Shown: positions 27,628-38,119 of the stretch, in pieces
Layout of the letters: every line of letters begins with the position of its first letter
How positions within the stretch are numbered: the stretch's first letter is position 1
Source of the DNA: Ruminococcus sp.
GTDB taxonomy: Bacteria; Bacillota; Clostridia; Oscillospirales; Ruminococcaceae
Assembly (NCBI GenBank): GCA_015066935.1
Contig: SVNK01000007.1
Span: 1 to 64,000, forward strand
Reading direction: 5' to 3'
Length of the DNA: 64,000 nt
Program-made: the position numbers and the translations under genes
Notes under the pieces: model-generated
Database searches by the model: none
The model's input: the letters and a program-made list of their open reading frames with translations, nothing else
What the model was told of the DNA's origin: nothing

Positions 27628-28314
27628 CTACGGGGAATAGTTTTTCCATATATAGCCGACCCCGACAACTGTCTTGATATGGCAGCCTGCTTCGCCCAGA
27701 GCAGCACGCAGCTTCTTCACATGAGTATCCACAGTTCTGTCATAGCCCTCGTAGTCTACGCCCCATACGGCGTCGAGAATCATATTTCTGCTGAGTACGA
27801 TATTTTTATTGTCGATAAAATACATGAGAAGCTTGTATTCTTTTGGCGGCATAACGACTCGTTTGTTGTTCACAGTAACGGAGCGTCTTGCAGGCTCTAT
27901 TTCTATCTCGTCGATTATAATTCTGCCGTTCCTGATGAGGAGTCCGTGGTATCGTTTAATCAGAGCATTGACCTTAACCAGCAGAAGTTTTGTTGAATAA
28001 GGTTTTGTAACGTATTCGTCTGCACCGACTTCATAGCCGTCAACAATATCGGTTTCCTCGCCGAGTGCAGTCAGAAAAATCACTGGGACGTCGTATTTTT
28101 TTCTAATGTGTGTGCAAACCTCTTTGCCGTCTTTTCCGGGCATCATTATATCCAGTATGATAGTATCGTACCTGTTCTTATCGACGAGGGCACATGCTTC
28201 GTCGCCGTCCACAGCAGTGTCAACGTCGAATCCGTTTTTACTGAAGAACAGCGCCGTAATATCACGAAGTGCCTTATCGTCCTCGGCTAAAAGAAGCCTG
28301 TACTTATTTTCCAT
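27628..28314 (-). CDS. OmpR/VanR-type response regulator
   Basis: Receiver LLLAEDDKALRDITALFF, IILDIMMPGKDG, winged-helix C-terminus (TVDTHVKKLRAALGE). Confidence 0.93.
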   Translation of the reverse strand: MENKYRLLLAEDDKALRDITALFFSKNGFDVDTAVDGDEACALVDKNRYDTIILDIMMPGKDGKEVCTHIRKKYDVPVIFLTALGEETDIVDGYEVGADEYVTKPYSTKLLLVKVNALIKRYHGLLIRNGRIIIDEIEIEPARRSVTVNNKRVVMPPKEYKLLMYFIDNKNIVLSRNMILDAVWGVDYEGYDRTVDTHVKKLRAALGEAGCHIKTVVGVGYIWKNYSP

Positions 28315-30013
28315 TTTTATCCATCCTTTTTATTTCAAACCAGAATGTGGTTCTTCCGTTTTTGCTTGTGCACTTGTGTTTAGCCTTATGGAGCCTCAGT
28401 ATGCTACTATTTATAGCAAGACCCATACCGCTGCTTCCGATTCTGTCAGTTCTTGCCTTGTCGCCCTTGTAGAAAGGCTCCCAGATTTTTCTGATATCCT
28501 TTTTGCTTATGGTTTTGCCGTCGTTACCTATAACGAATTTTATCTTTTTCTTATTGCTGTAGAGTTCTACCGTGATTGTACTTTCAGCGTACTTGACGGC
28601 GTTTGTAATGAAATTATTTATAGCGATTCTTATCATTTTAGGATCGGCAAGTACAGAATACATTTCGTCGTCTTTATCGGTAAAGAACCTGACATCAAGT
28701 TCACGTTCACTGATTATAGGCTTCATCCGTTCCAATATCTCAGAAACCATGGAGCGCAGCTCAACTTTCTCCAGCTTCAGATCCTGTTTTGAATCGAATT
28801 TAGACATGTTTATCATATCATTGATAATGGACGCCGTATTGTCGATTTCCGAGTGCAGTCTTTCGGCGTATCTGTGCCTGTCCTTCTCATCAATATATTC
28901 CCAGTTCTCGGTATAGGCTTTTGTGATAGCAAGAGGAGTTTTAAGGTCGTGAGCGATACTTCTTGTAAGGTCCCGACGCATAAGCTCATATTTCATGCGG
29001 TTGCTGTACAACTTTCTCATAACGATCACAACAAAGATTTCCAGCAGAATAAACACAATCAGGCTTGTGATATATTTTTTGATGTTGTTTCTGAACGTTA
29101 TTTCCAGAGGGTGGAAAAGATATATTATGTATGCGTTATCGGTATCTGAATTGATGGCGCGATGGCTAATATAAAATGATGTACCAAGCTCTTTCTGTGA
29201 ATAACTTGTTATCTCTCCATTTTCCATTCTTTCGTTTATATCATCATGTCCGCTATAAGAGATGCTACCATAATTATTTGTCTTAATCACATAGCCTTTT
29301 TCTACTTTATCGATGACCTCTTCAAGCTTTTTCTTTGCTTCATCACATAGCTCAACTTCGTATTCCGTTTCTGCAACTGGATAATATTCAGCTATAGTAT
29401 AGAGTGATAGTGCACGTTCTACCACCTCCATCGAGTCTGTATTTTCTTTCTGTTTTATCCAATCGTGTATATGCACAGCATCTTCAGCGGAAGCTAATTC
29501 GTTTTCGCCTATGGTATACTCAAAACCATTTTGATAATAGTTGTCTTCAGCTGTAATTGTACCGTTGAATATAAAATTTTCATCACACATTGCATCAATT
29601 TTGAAATGATGCAAGGTACCACGGTTATTGTTCTTAAAATCAGGACCTACATAGATGTATTTATTATCTGTAACAGAACTTGTGCCAACTTTAGCAAATG
29701 ATAAAAACAGGTGATTGCATGATTCAATCTTTTTACCGTCATCACGTAAAAAGAATTCATAATAACCGACATCATATAGTCCATTCCAGGATTTGCTAGC
29801 AACATCATAATGAACTTGATATATCATGTTTGTGTCAGGTGATGTAAAATCTGGATTTGTAATTGACATTTGTGCATGTAATTGTGCACGTTCCCATTTC
29901 TTGTTCATAATCTTGGTAGCGGTCTCGTATGTATACACGCCTTCCACAACGACAAACAACACAAGAAGCAGCAGATTTATCACAAGTGTAATAATTCTAT
30001 ATTGTTTTTTCAT
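28304..30013 (-). CDS. Sensor histidine kinase
   Basis: Two TM segments; RSIAHDLKTPLAITKAYTENW H-box, NNFITNAVKYAE N-box, GSSGMGLAI G-box. Confidence 0.93.
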   Translation of the reverse strand: MKKQYRIITLVINLLLLVLFVVVEGVYTYETATKIMNKKWERAQLHAQMSITNPDFTSPDTNMIYQVHYDVASKSWNGLYDVGYYEFFLRDDGKKIESCNHLFLSFAKVGTSSVTDNKYIYVGPDFKNNNRGTLHHFKIDAMCDENFIFNGTITAEDNYYQNGFEYTIGENELASAEDAVHIHDWIKQKENTDSMEVVERALSLYTIAEYYPVAETEYEVELCDEAKKKLEEVIDKVEKGYVIKTNNYGSISYSGHDDINERMENGEITSYSQKELGTSFYISHRAINSDTDNAYIIYLFHPLEITFRNNIKKYITSLIVFILLEIFVVIVMRKLYSNRMKYELMRRDLTRSIAHDLKTPLAITKAYTENWEYIDEKDRHRYAERLHSEIDNTASIINDMINMSKFDSKQDLKLEKVELRSMVSEILERMKPIISERELDVRFFTDKDDEMYSVLADPKMIRIAINNFITNAVKYAESTITVELYSNKKKIKFVIGNDGKTISKKDIRKIWEPFYKGDKARTDRIGSSGMGLAINSSILRLHKAKHKCTSKNGRTTFWFEIKRMDKNGK

Positions 30014-30237
30014 TTGAAAGCATCCTTTCGCATCTTAGTTTATGATTTGATTATAAACAAACGATGTGTACTTATTATGTACATCGGAAATTTTTATGAT
30101 ATGATACATTTATTAAGATAATTATACAGATTAGCAGCTGAGATGTCAACCTGACCGTCAGGATAATTATGGAGAGCCGGCATAAAGCGACAGGGAGCCC
30201 TTTAAGAAAAGGACTCCCTGAATGAAACGATATACAA

Positions 30238-32202
30238 TTATCTGATTTTAGAGCCGACAGGGATTGAGTCGTCCACAAAGACAACCTTAACGCCGTCGGG
30301 GGTATCTGCGGCACAAATCATACCGAAGCTGTCAACGCCGCAGAGCTTGCAGGGTTTGAGGTTAGCGATGAGCTGGATTTTTTTGCCGACGAGCTGTTCA
30401 GGCTCGTAGTACTGAGCAATACCCGAAACGACCTGACGTCCGCCCATACCGTCGTCGAGCTGGAGACAGAGAAGCTTCTTGGACTTCTTTACCTTTTCGC
30501 AGGACACAACCTTAGCGACTCTGATTTCGACCTTTGCGAAGTCGTCGATAGCGATTTCGGGAGCAAGGACGATTTCCTCGGCAGCTTCTTCCTCAGCCTT
30601 TGCAGAAGCAATCTGAGCAGCCATTTTAGCGTTTGCTTCCTCCATGAACTTTTCGGCGTCGATTCTTGCGAAAAGCGGAACAGGCTCACCTACTTCTCTG
30701 CCTGCTTCGAGACCGCCGAAGTTTTCAAGGCTTGCGAGGTCACGCTGAGCCGCACCGATTTCGTCGAGAATCTTCACGGAAGTTTCGGGCATGAACGGTT
30801 CAAGAGAAACGCCGATAAAGCGGATAGTTTCGAGGAGGTTATAGAGAACTGTTCCGAGTCTTGCGGACTTGCTTTCATCCTTGGCAAGAACCCACGGAGC
30901 AGTCTCGTCGATATACTTATTGGCACGGCGGGCGAGGTTCATAACAGCGTCCATGGTGTCAGCCATACGGTACTCGTCCATATATTTAGCGATGAGCTTA
31001 GGAGTTTCAAGAGCCTTGGCGATGAGGTCAGCATCGACGTCCTCAGCTTCGGCAGAGGGCATAATCTTGCCGTCGAAGTATTTCTTTGTCATTGCGACGC
31101 TTCTGTTAACGAGGTTTCCGAGGGTATTTGCAAGGTCGGAATTATATCTTTCTATGAGTGATTCGTAAGTGATAGAACCGTCGGAATTGAGGGGCATTTC
31201 GCTGAGGAGGTAGTATCTTGCGCCGTCAACACCGAATGCTTCAACAACATCGTCGGAGTAGATGACATTTCCCTTTGACTTACTCATCTTGTCCTCACCG
31301 AAGAGAATCCAGTTATGACCGAAAAGCTGCTTAGGGATTTCAAGACCGAGTGCATGAAGGAGAATCGGCCAGTAAATCGAATGGAAACGCATAATATCCT
31401 TACCGATTACATGGCAGTCGCAGGGCCAGTACTTCTCAAAGAGTTCGGAAGAGCCATCGGGGTCATAGCCCATAGCGGTGATATAGTTTGAAAGAGCGTC
31501 GATCCACACGTAGATGACGTGTTTGGGGTCGAAAGTAACGGGAATACTCCACGAGAAAGTTGTTCTTGAAACGCAGAGGTCCTGAAGACCGGGCTTGATG
31601 AAGTTATTGAGCATTTCCTTCTTACGGCTTTCGGGAACGATGAAATCGGGGTGTTCCTCGATATAGTCCTCGAGCCACTGCTGATACTTGGAGAGTCTGA
31701 GGAAGTAAGCCTCCTCGTTGGCAGGTTTCACCTCACGTCCGCAGTCGGGACATTTGCCGTCAACGAGCTGAGAAGCGGTCCAGAAGCTTTCGCAGGGAGT
31801 GCAGTAGAGACCCTCATAGGAGCTTTTATAGATGTCGCCTTGATCGTAGAGCTTCTTGAAAATTTTCTGAACGACTTTTTTATGCTGTTCGTCGGTAGTT
31901 CTGATGAAGCCGTCGTAGGAAGTATTCATGAGGTCACAGATATTTCTGATTTCACCTGCAACACGGTCAACGTGCTCCTGAGGGGAGATACCCTCCTCCT
32001 TGGCGAGCTCCTCGATTTTGAGACCGTGCTCATCGGTACCTGTGAGCATGAAGACATCGTAGCCCTGCATTCTCTTATAGCGTGCGAGAGCGTCGGTAAA
32101 AACGATTTCGTAGGTATTGCCGATGTGAGGCTTTTTTGAAGCGTAGGCAATAGCGGTAGTAATATAATAAGGTTTCTTGTTCATAGCAAGCACTCCTGTC
32201 AT
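30238..32202 (-). CDS. metG: Methionyl-tRNA synthetase
   Basis: PYYITTAIAYASKKPHIGNTYE, KMSKSKGNVI, C-terminal tRNA-binding domain (IDDFAKVEIRVAKVV). Confidence 0.97.
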   Translation of the reverse strand: MTGVLAMNKKPYYITTAIAYASKKPHIGNTYEIVFTDALARYKRMQGYDVFMLTGTDEHGLKIEELAKEEGISPQEHVDRVAGEIRNICDLMNTSYDGFIRTTDEQHKKVVQKIFKKLYDQGDIYKSSYEGLYCTPCESFWTASQLVDGKCPDCGREVKPANEEAYFLRLSKYQQWLEDYIEEHPDFIVPESRKKEMLNNFIKPGLQDLCVSRTTFSWSIPVTFDPKHVIYVWIDALSNYITAMGYDPDGSSELFEKYWPCDCHVIGKDIMRFHSIYWPILLHALGLEIPKQLFGHNWILFGEDKMSKSKGNVIYSDDVVEAFGVDGARYYLLSEMPLNSDGSITYESLIERYNSDLANTLGNLVNRSVAMTKKYFDGKIMPSAEAEDVDADLIAKALETPKLIAKYMDEYRMADTMDAVMNLARRANKYIDETAPWVLAKDESKSARLGTVLYNLLETIRFIGVSLEPFMPETSVKILDEIGAAQRDLASLENFGGLEAGREVGEPVPLFARIDAEKFMEEANAKMAAQIASAKAEEEAAEEIVLAPEIAIDDFAKVEIRVAKVVSCEKVKKSKKLLCLQLDDGMGGRQVVSGIAQYYEPEQLVGKKIQLIANLKPCKLCGVDSFGMICAADTPDGVKVVFVDDSIPVGSKIR

Positions 32203-32261
32203 TTAATGGATTCTTATATTATAGCACAGTTTTGTGTTCAAGTCAAATATTCAGACCGATT

Positions 32262-32612
32262 TTACTCCATAACGTGTTCCATGGCGTGGTAGAAAATTGT
32301 TTTCACGTGAGAATCGGCAAGCGAATAGAAAATCGCCTTTCCCTCACGTCTTGACGCAACAAGCCGTGCCTGTTTCAGTACACGGAGCTGGTGACTTATA
32401 GCGGATTGTGTCATTCCGAGGAGTCCGGCTATATCACAGACGCACATTTCGCTCTGGCAAAGGACGAAGATTATACGGATTCTTGTAGAGTCACCGAAAA
32501 CCTTGAGAAGCTCGGCAGCATCATAAAGGACGGCTTCGTCGGGCATGACTTTTGAGACTTTTTCGATAATATCCTGATGAACGCCATGTTCTTCGCAGAT
32601 AAAATTCTCCAT
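32262..32612 (-). CDS. ArsR/SmtB-family metal-responsive repressor
   Basis: LKVFGDSTRIRIIFVLCQSEMCVCDIAGLLGMTQSAISHQLRVLKQARLV; ELCVCD-like motif. Confidence 0.9.
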   Translation of the reverse strand: MENFICEEHGVHQDIIEKVSKVMPDEAVLYDAAELLKVFGDSTRIRIIFVLCQSEMCVCDIAGLLGMTQSAISHQLRVLKQARLVASRREGKAIFYSLADSHVKTIFYHAMEHVME

Positions 32613-32623
32613 AATTCAGCTCC

Positions 32624-33064
32624 TTAAATCAAACGTAGAATAAAAAAGATTGCGGCGGGAATAAGAAATGCACAGAATGAAAAAACGCAGGCAAAGGTTA
32701 TAAGGGAAGTTCTGTCGAACACAACCCTCATTTTTCTTACGAGCCGCAGTCTGTATATTTTGCTGCAATTATCGGCATTTTTTCTTATAATGGCATCGGT
32801 AGGGTAGATACAGCGGAAGTCGGAACCGTCCACATTATAGATACGTGTTCTGAAGTTAAATTTTTCATTTTTTTCGATTCTGATAAGTGTGCCCTCGGCT
32901 TTTTCCGAGAAGATGAGCAGAACGGCAGATACAAGAAAGAATACACCCATTGCAGCGATAGTCAGGAGAATGAGAGCCAGTGCCGCATAAACGAGATATT
33001 CCATACTGATGCCGAGAATTATGCATAATACTGCGACAACAGATACAATTACAAGGAATTCCAT
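32624..33064 (-). CDS. Membrane protein, unknown function
   Basis: Hydrophobic N- and C-terminal segments, 146 aa. Confidence 0.7.
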   Translation of the reverse strand: MEFLVIVSVVAVLCIILGISMEYLVYAALALILLTIAAMGVFFLVSAVLLIFSEKAEGTLIRIEKNEKFNFRTRIYNVDGSDFRCIYPTDAIIRKNADNCSKIYRLRLVRKMRVVFDRTSLITFACVFSFCAFLIPAAIFFILRLI

Positions 33065-33286
33065 AGTCCCACCTCCGCACTGATTATTATACCACAGATA
33101 CGCAAGAAAAGCAAGCAGATAAAGACGGCGGCGAGGTTAAAGTAATTATAATTACAATTTAATATTTTTTTTATAGATTACAAATGAAATAATAACATTA
33201 AGAGTGGTTTAATGTGATAAAATTATATTGGTACGTTGTAACTATTATCAAGGAATCAGAAATAATAACGGAAGGGGGAGGAAAGG

Positions 33287-34456
33287 ATGAAAGATAAAAT
33301 AAACGCTACAAACAGCTCGGTAATCAGCGTAATAGACGAATTTGATTATTCAACACAGAATGAAGCCTATAACGAAAAATTCAGACAATGGCGCAGCAAC
33401 AAGAACAATCCTTTCGCCTTCAATTATAAAAAGGACCTCAAGGAAACGGTTTTCAGCGACAGTAAAGGCTTTGTAAATACTACGGTTGCGGAAGCGGAAA
33501 AACAGACCGTTACCGGTATAATGCAGATTCTCGGCGTAGCAATGCTGCTTGCCGTTTTTATGGACAGTTTCTTTTCACGTTTGCTTATTCTTATTCTCGA
33601 TACAATCGGAGTTGATATACACTGCGATTTTTTCACAAACGCATTTTACGGCGGCGGATCAGAAGTGGTGGGTATGACAGTCCTGAATTCTTTTCTGTGC
33701 ATACTGACACCCATGATATACCTCCATTACAAACTGAAGCTTCCTTTCAGAGTTGAGGTGATGAGTAAGGTTAATTCCTCGTCCGAGGTTCTGAACTCTA
33801 TCGCACTGACGCTTATGGCGTGTACTGTTGTATGTCTTCCGACGGCTTATTCGGGAGAATCGCATGATATTTACGAATTCTTCATGACGGGTCAGTCCGA
33901 CGATATAAGTCTGTGGGAGCAATCGGACTTCATGCTGTTCTTTGTGTTCAACATTCTCATTCTCCCGATTTTTTCAGAGCTGCTTTTCAGGGGAGCGATT
34001 TTTGCAGCACTGAGACAGTTCGGTGATATTTTTGCTATTATAATCAGTTCACTTACAGCCTGTCTGATGACAAGAGACCTGACAGAAATGCCTGCTGCAC
34101 TTCTTATATCGGTTGTGGCGGCGATAGGAATGCTCAGAAGCGGAACAATTATCACGGCGTTTTTCGTCAGAATAATCCACAGGATGTATTCGGCAGCACT
34201 CATGCTGTTGTCAGTTGACAGCACAGTGCAGTCGCTTGTAAACAGGAATACGTTTATGCTTGCTGCATTTATTGCAGGTGCGGTTGTATTTTGTGCTTTA
34301 TATCTTGTGAGACGTTCAAAAAAGCAGAATTATCTTTCGTTCTATAAGCCGCATACATCGTCGCTCAGACGCTACGGAACAGCACTTGCGTCATTTCCGT
34401 TTTCGCTTATAGCAGGAATCTGCGTTCTTGAAGCTGTGCTTGAGCTTCTTGTGTAA
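33287..34456 (+). CDS. CPBP/CAAX-protease-like membrane protein with degenerate motifs
   Basis: Multiple TMs; IFSELLFRGAIFAALRQFG resembles the EExxxR motif; RBS GGGGAGG. Confidence 0.75.
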   Translation: MKDKINATNSSVISVIDEFDYSTQNEAYNEKFRQWRSNKNNPFAFNYKKDLKETVFSDSKGFVNTTVAEAEKQTVTGIMQILGVAMLLAVFMDSFFSRLLILILDTIGVDIHCDFFTNAFYGGGSEVVGMTVLNSFLCILTPMIYLHYKLKLPFRVEVMSKVNSSSEVLNSIALTLMACTVVCLPTAYSGESHDIYEFFMTGQSDDISLWEQSDFMLFFVFNILILPIFSELLFRGAIFAALRQFGDIFAIIISSLTACLMTRDLTEMPAALLISVVAAIGMLRSGTIITAFFVRIIHRMYSAALMLLSVDSTVQSLVNRNTFMLAAFIAGAVVFCALYLVRRSKKQNYLSFYKPHTSSLRRYGTALASFPFSLIAGICVLEAVLELLV

Positions 34457-34465
34457 GGAGAAAAT

Positions 34466-34927
34466 ATGGAAAAATACATGGAGCGTGCGATAGAGCTTGC
34501 ACGGATGGCTGCTGCGGAGGGCGAAGTTCCTGTGGGAGCTGTCGTGGTCAGGAAGACTACCGGAGAAATAGTCGGAGAGGGTCGGAACAGACGTGAAACC
34601 GACAAAAATGCCCTTGCCCATGCGGAAATCGAAGCGATTGATGCAGCCTGTAAGAAGCTCGGCGGATGGAGACTTCCGGAATGTGCGATATACGTCACGC
34701 TTGAACCGTGTCCGATGTGCTGCGGAGCAATAATAAATTCCCGCATCGACGACGTGATTTTCGGAGCATACGATTATAAAAGCGGCTCAGCTGTTTCGGT
34801 GCAGAGCATGTTTGAACTTCCGTACAACCACAAGCCGACTGTAATGGGAGGCGTTATGGAGGAGAAATGTGCGTCGCTGCTTTCGGAGTTTTTCAGGGAA
34901 CTGAGAAAAAAACACAGCGGAAATTGA
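34466..34927 (+). CDS. tadA: tRNA-specific adenosine deaminase
   Basis: HAEIEAIDAACKKLGGWRL, LEPCPMCCGAIINSRI. Confidence 0.95.
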   Translation: MEKYMERAIELARMAAAEGEVPVGAVVVRKTTGEIVGEGRNRRETDKNALAHAEIEAIDAACKKLGGWRLPECAIYVTLEPCPMCCGAIINSRIDDVIFGAYDYKSGSAVSVQSMFELPYNHKPTVMGGVMEEKCASLLSEFFRELRKKHSGN

Positions 34928-34981
34928 CAATTCCGTGCCGATGTGCTATAATAAATCATCAAATAACTGCGGAGGTGCAAT

Positions 34982-35284
34982 ATGAGCGAGTTTGAAAAGG
35001 ATATGGAAGAGCAGGAGGAAGAAGGCAGCTTCATAACTCTTACCGATGACGACGGTAATGACGTTTCGTTTGAGGTGCTCGACACAATAGAGTATAAGGA
35101 CAGAACATTTTCCGTTCTTCTCCCTTTCGACGATCAGGACGACGAGGTTGTTATCCTCGAAATGCTCTTTGACGGAGAGGATTCCGAATATGTGGACTTC
35201 GTTTCCGTTGACGACGAGGCTCTTATAGAGGAAGTTTTCGAAGAGTTCCTGAAAAGAGAAGAGGAAGCTTTCAGCGAGGAATAA
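34982..35284 (+). CDS. DUF1292 protein (YrzB-like)
   Basis: FITLTDDDGNDVSFEVLDTIEYKDRTFSVLLPFDDQDDEVVILEM. Confidence 0.85.
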   Translation: MSEFEKDMEEQEEEGSFITLTDDDGNDVSFEVLDTIEYKDRTFSVLLPFDDQDDEVVILEMLFDGEDSEYVDFVSVDDEALIEEVFEEFLKREEEAFSEE

Positions 35285-35524
35285 TCCCCGAAAAAAGAAT
35301 GTCTGAGACTGTGGTATGATTCCGGTGCCGTAAAGGCAAGACGGAAAAACTGTCACAGTCTCTTTATTTTTGCTTCGTAAAAAGGCGTTTTGGGACGTTT
35401 TAACGAATATTGCCGAACGGGGAAATTTTTTCGCCATTTGTATTGACTTCTCGGAACAAAAGGAGTATAATAATTAGCGTATGGAAATATATACAAATTA
35501 ATATATAAACGGAGGTTTTTTACA

Positions 35525-36607
35525 ATGAGCAGAGTTTATAACTTCAGCGCAGGTCCCGCTGTACTTCCTGAGGAGGTACTCAAGGAAGCAGCAGACGAAA
35601 TGATGGATTACCAGGGATGCGGCATGTCCGTAATGGAGATGTCACACCGTTCAAAGGTATACGATAACATCATCAAGGAAGCAGAGCAGGATCTCCGTGA
35701 CCTTATGAATATTCCCGATAACTACAAGGTTCTTTTCCTTCAGGGCGGTGCTTCACAGCAGTTCGCAGCAGTTCCCATGAACCTCATGAAGAACAAGAAG
35801 GCTGCTTACATCATCACAGGTCAGTGGGCAAAGAAGGCTTATCAGGAGGCTCAGATGTACGGTGAGGCTGTTGCAGTAGCTTCTTCCGCAGACAAGACTT
35901 TCTCATATATCCCCGATTGTTCAGACCTTGACATTCCCGAGGATGCAGATTACGTTTATATCTGCGAGAACAATACAATCTATGGTACAAAGTTCTGGGA
36001 GCTTCCCAACACAAAGGGTAAGGACCTCGTTTCCGACGTTTCTTCATGCTTCCTTTCAGAGCCTGTTGACGTATCAAAGTACGCTGTAATCTACGGCGGT
36101 GTTCAGAAGAACATCGGTCCCGCAGGCGTTGTAATCGCAATCATCCGTGAGGACCTCATCCGTGATGACGTTCTTGCAGGAACTCCCACAATGCTCAAGT
36201 GGAAGACACAGGCTGACAACGATTCACTCTACAATACACCTCCCTGCTACGGTATCTACATCTGCGGCAAGGTATTCAAGTGGCTCAAGAAGATGGGCGG
36301 TCTTGAGGCTATGAAGGCTCACAACGAGAAGAAGGCTGCTATCCTCTACGATTTCCTCGACAGAAGCAAGATGTTCAAGGCTACAGTTGAGAAGAAGGAT
36401 CGTTCACTCATGAATGTTCCCTTCATCACAGGCAACGACGAGCTTGATGCAAAGTTCATCAAGGAGTCAAAGGCTGCAGGCTTCGAGAACCTCAAGGGTC
36501 ACAGAAGTGTTGGCGGTATGAGAGCTTCCATCTACAATGCTATGCCTATCGAGGGCGTTGAGAAGCTTGTTGCTTTCATGGAGAAGTTTGAGCAGGAGAA
36601 TTCCTGA
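35525..36607 (+). CDS. serC: Phosphoserine aminotransferase
   Basis: MSRVYNFSAGPAVLPEEVLKEAADEM, QGGASQQFAAVPMNL, VIYGGVQKNIGPAG. Confidence 0.96.
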   Translation: MSRVYNFSAGPAVLPEEVLKEAADEMMDYQGCGMSVMEMSHRSKVYDNIIKEAEQDLRDLMNIPDNYKVLFLQGGASQQFAAVPMNLMKNKKAAYIITGQWAKKAYQEAQMYGEAVAVASSADKTFSYIPDCSDLDIPEDADYVYICENNTIYGTKFWELPNTKGKDLVSDVSSCFLSEPVDVSKYAVIYGGVQKNIGPAGVVIAIIREDLIRDDVLAGTPTMLKWKTQADNDSLYNTPPCYGIYICGKVFKWLKKMGGLEAMKAHNEKKAAILYDFLDRSKMFKATVEKKDRSLMNVPFITGNDELDAKFIKESKAAGFENLKGHRSVGGMRASIYNAMPIEGVEKLVAFMEKFEQENS

Positions 36608-36653
36608 TTTCTTCATAAGCCTTAATAAAGAAATATAAAGCGAGGTTATTGAA

Positions 36654-37817
36654 ATGTATAATATTCAGACACTTAACAAGATTTCTGCTATCGGTACAGA
36701 TATTTTTGATAAGAGCGTTTACTCGGTTTCCGACGACTGCGGCAACCCCGACGCTATCATGGTAAGAAGTGCAAAGATGCACGACATGACTTTCGGTGAT
36801 AAGCTCATTGCTATCGCACGTGCAGGCGCAGGCGTAAACAACATCCCTGTTGAACGCTGTGCACAGGAGGGTATCTGTGTATTCAATACTCCCGGTGCAA
36901 ACGCAAACGCTGTTAAGGAGCTTGCTATCTGTGCACTTCTCCTTTCTTCAAGAAAGATTACAGAGTCTGCTGCATGGGCAGCTTCACTCAAGGGCACTCC
37001 CGACGCTCCCAAGACTGTTGAGGGCGGCAAGTCCAAGTTTGCAGGTCCTGAGATTTACGGCAAGACACTCGGTGTAATCGGACTCGGTGCAATTGGCGGA
37101 AAGATTGCAAACACAGCAATCGCACTCGGCATGAAGGTTATCGGCTATGACCCTTACCTCTCCGTAAACGCTGCACTCCACCTTGACCCCGCTGTAAAGG
37201 TTGTTGCAGACATCAACGACATCTACAAGGACAGCGACTACATCACAATCCATATGCCTTACACTCCTCAGACAAAGAACACAATCGACGAGGAGCAGAT
37301 CGCTATGATGAAGGACGGCGTGCGTCTCATCAACCTCGCAAGAGGAGAGCTTATCAACAGCGAGGCTGTTGTAAAGGCAATTGCTGACGGCAAGGTTGCA
37401 AAGTACATTACAGACTTCGCTGACGACGTTGTACTCGGCGTAGACGGCGTTATCGTACTTCCCCACCTCGGAGCTTCAACTCCCGAGAGCGAGGATAACT
37501 GTGCAGTTATGGCTGCTGAGGAGCTTATCGACTACATCGAGAACGGCAACATCAGAAACAGCGTAAACCTTCCCAACGCTTCAATGAACGCAATCGGCAC
37601 AAAGATCTGTGTAATCCACAAGAACGTGCCCACAACACTTGCTTCAATCACAACAGTACTCGGCAACGAAGGTATCAATATCGAGAACATGGTTAATGCA
37701 AGCAAGAAGGAATTTGCTTACACAATGCTCGACGTAACAGGCGACATCCCTGCATCCGTTGAGGGCAAGATCAATGCTGTTGACGGCGTTATCCGTGTAA
37801 GAATTCTTGCAAAGTAA
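36654..37817 (+). CDS. serA: D-3-phosphoglycerate dehydrogenase with ACT domain
   Basis: LGVIGLGAIGGKIANTA, NLARGELINSEAV, C-terminal ACT (ICVIHKNVPTTLASITTVLG). Confidence 0.94.
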   Translation: MYNIQTLNKISAIGTDIFDKSVYSVSDDCGNPDAIMVRSAKMHDMTFGDKLIAIARAGAGVNNIPVERCAQEGICVFNTPGANANAVKELAICALLLSSRKITESAAWAASLKGTPDAPKTVEGGKSKFAGPEIYGKTLGVIGLGAIGGKIANTAIALGMKVIGYDPYLSVNAALHLDPAVKVVADINDIYKDSDYITIHMPYTPQTKNTIDEEQIAMMKDGVRLINLARGELINSEAVVKAIADGKVAKYITDFADDVVLGVDGVIVLPHLGASTPESEDNCAVMAAEELIDYIENGNIRNSVNLPNASMNAIGTKICVIHKNVPTTLASITTVLGNEGINIENMVNASKKEFAYTMLDVTGDIPASVEGKINAVDGVIRVRILAK

Positions 37818-37844
37818 TTCAATACATAAATAAAGCTGCGAAGG

Positions 37845-38090
37845 AGAGTAGTAGCCGTGAGGTTGATTTCAGAGAGCCGTCGTTTGGTGCGAGGCGGTAT
37901 GAGACTGCGGTGAAGTAGCTTCTGAGCTTCGGCGGTGAAATCTGGCAGTAGCCGTCGGCGTGATTCTCACGTTACAGGGAAGCCGTTACGATAAGGACGG
38001 CATTGAGTGCGGAGTGTACTGCTCCGAATTCAGGTGGTAACACGGACTTAGTTCGCCCTGAACCTATTACAGGTTCGGGGCGATTTTTTA
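37845..38090 (+). promoter_or_regulatory. T-box riboswitch leader of valS
   Basis: Long leader with AGGTGGTAACACGG T-box motif (38032-38045) then terminator CGCCCTGAACCT/AGGTTCGGGGCG-TTTTTT (38054-38089) before valS. Confidence 0.85.
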
Positions 38091-38119
38091 TAATTATACA
38101 AAAAAGGAGAGAAAATCCA

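Noticed and set aside
31651-32139. 162-aa + strand ORF antisense to metG
   Set aside because: Antisense shadow with Leu/Val/Glu-rich content typical of reverse-complement coding bias.
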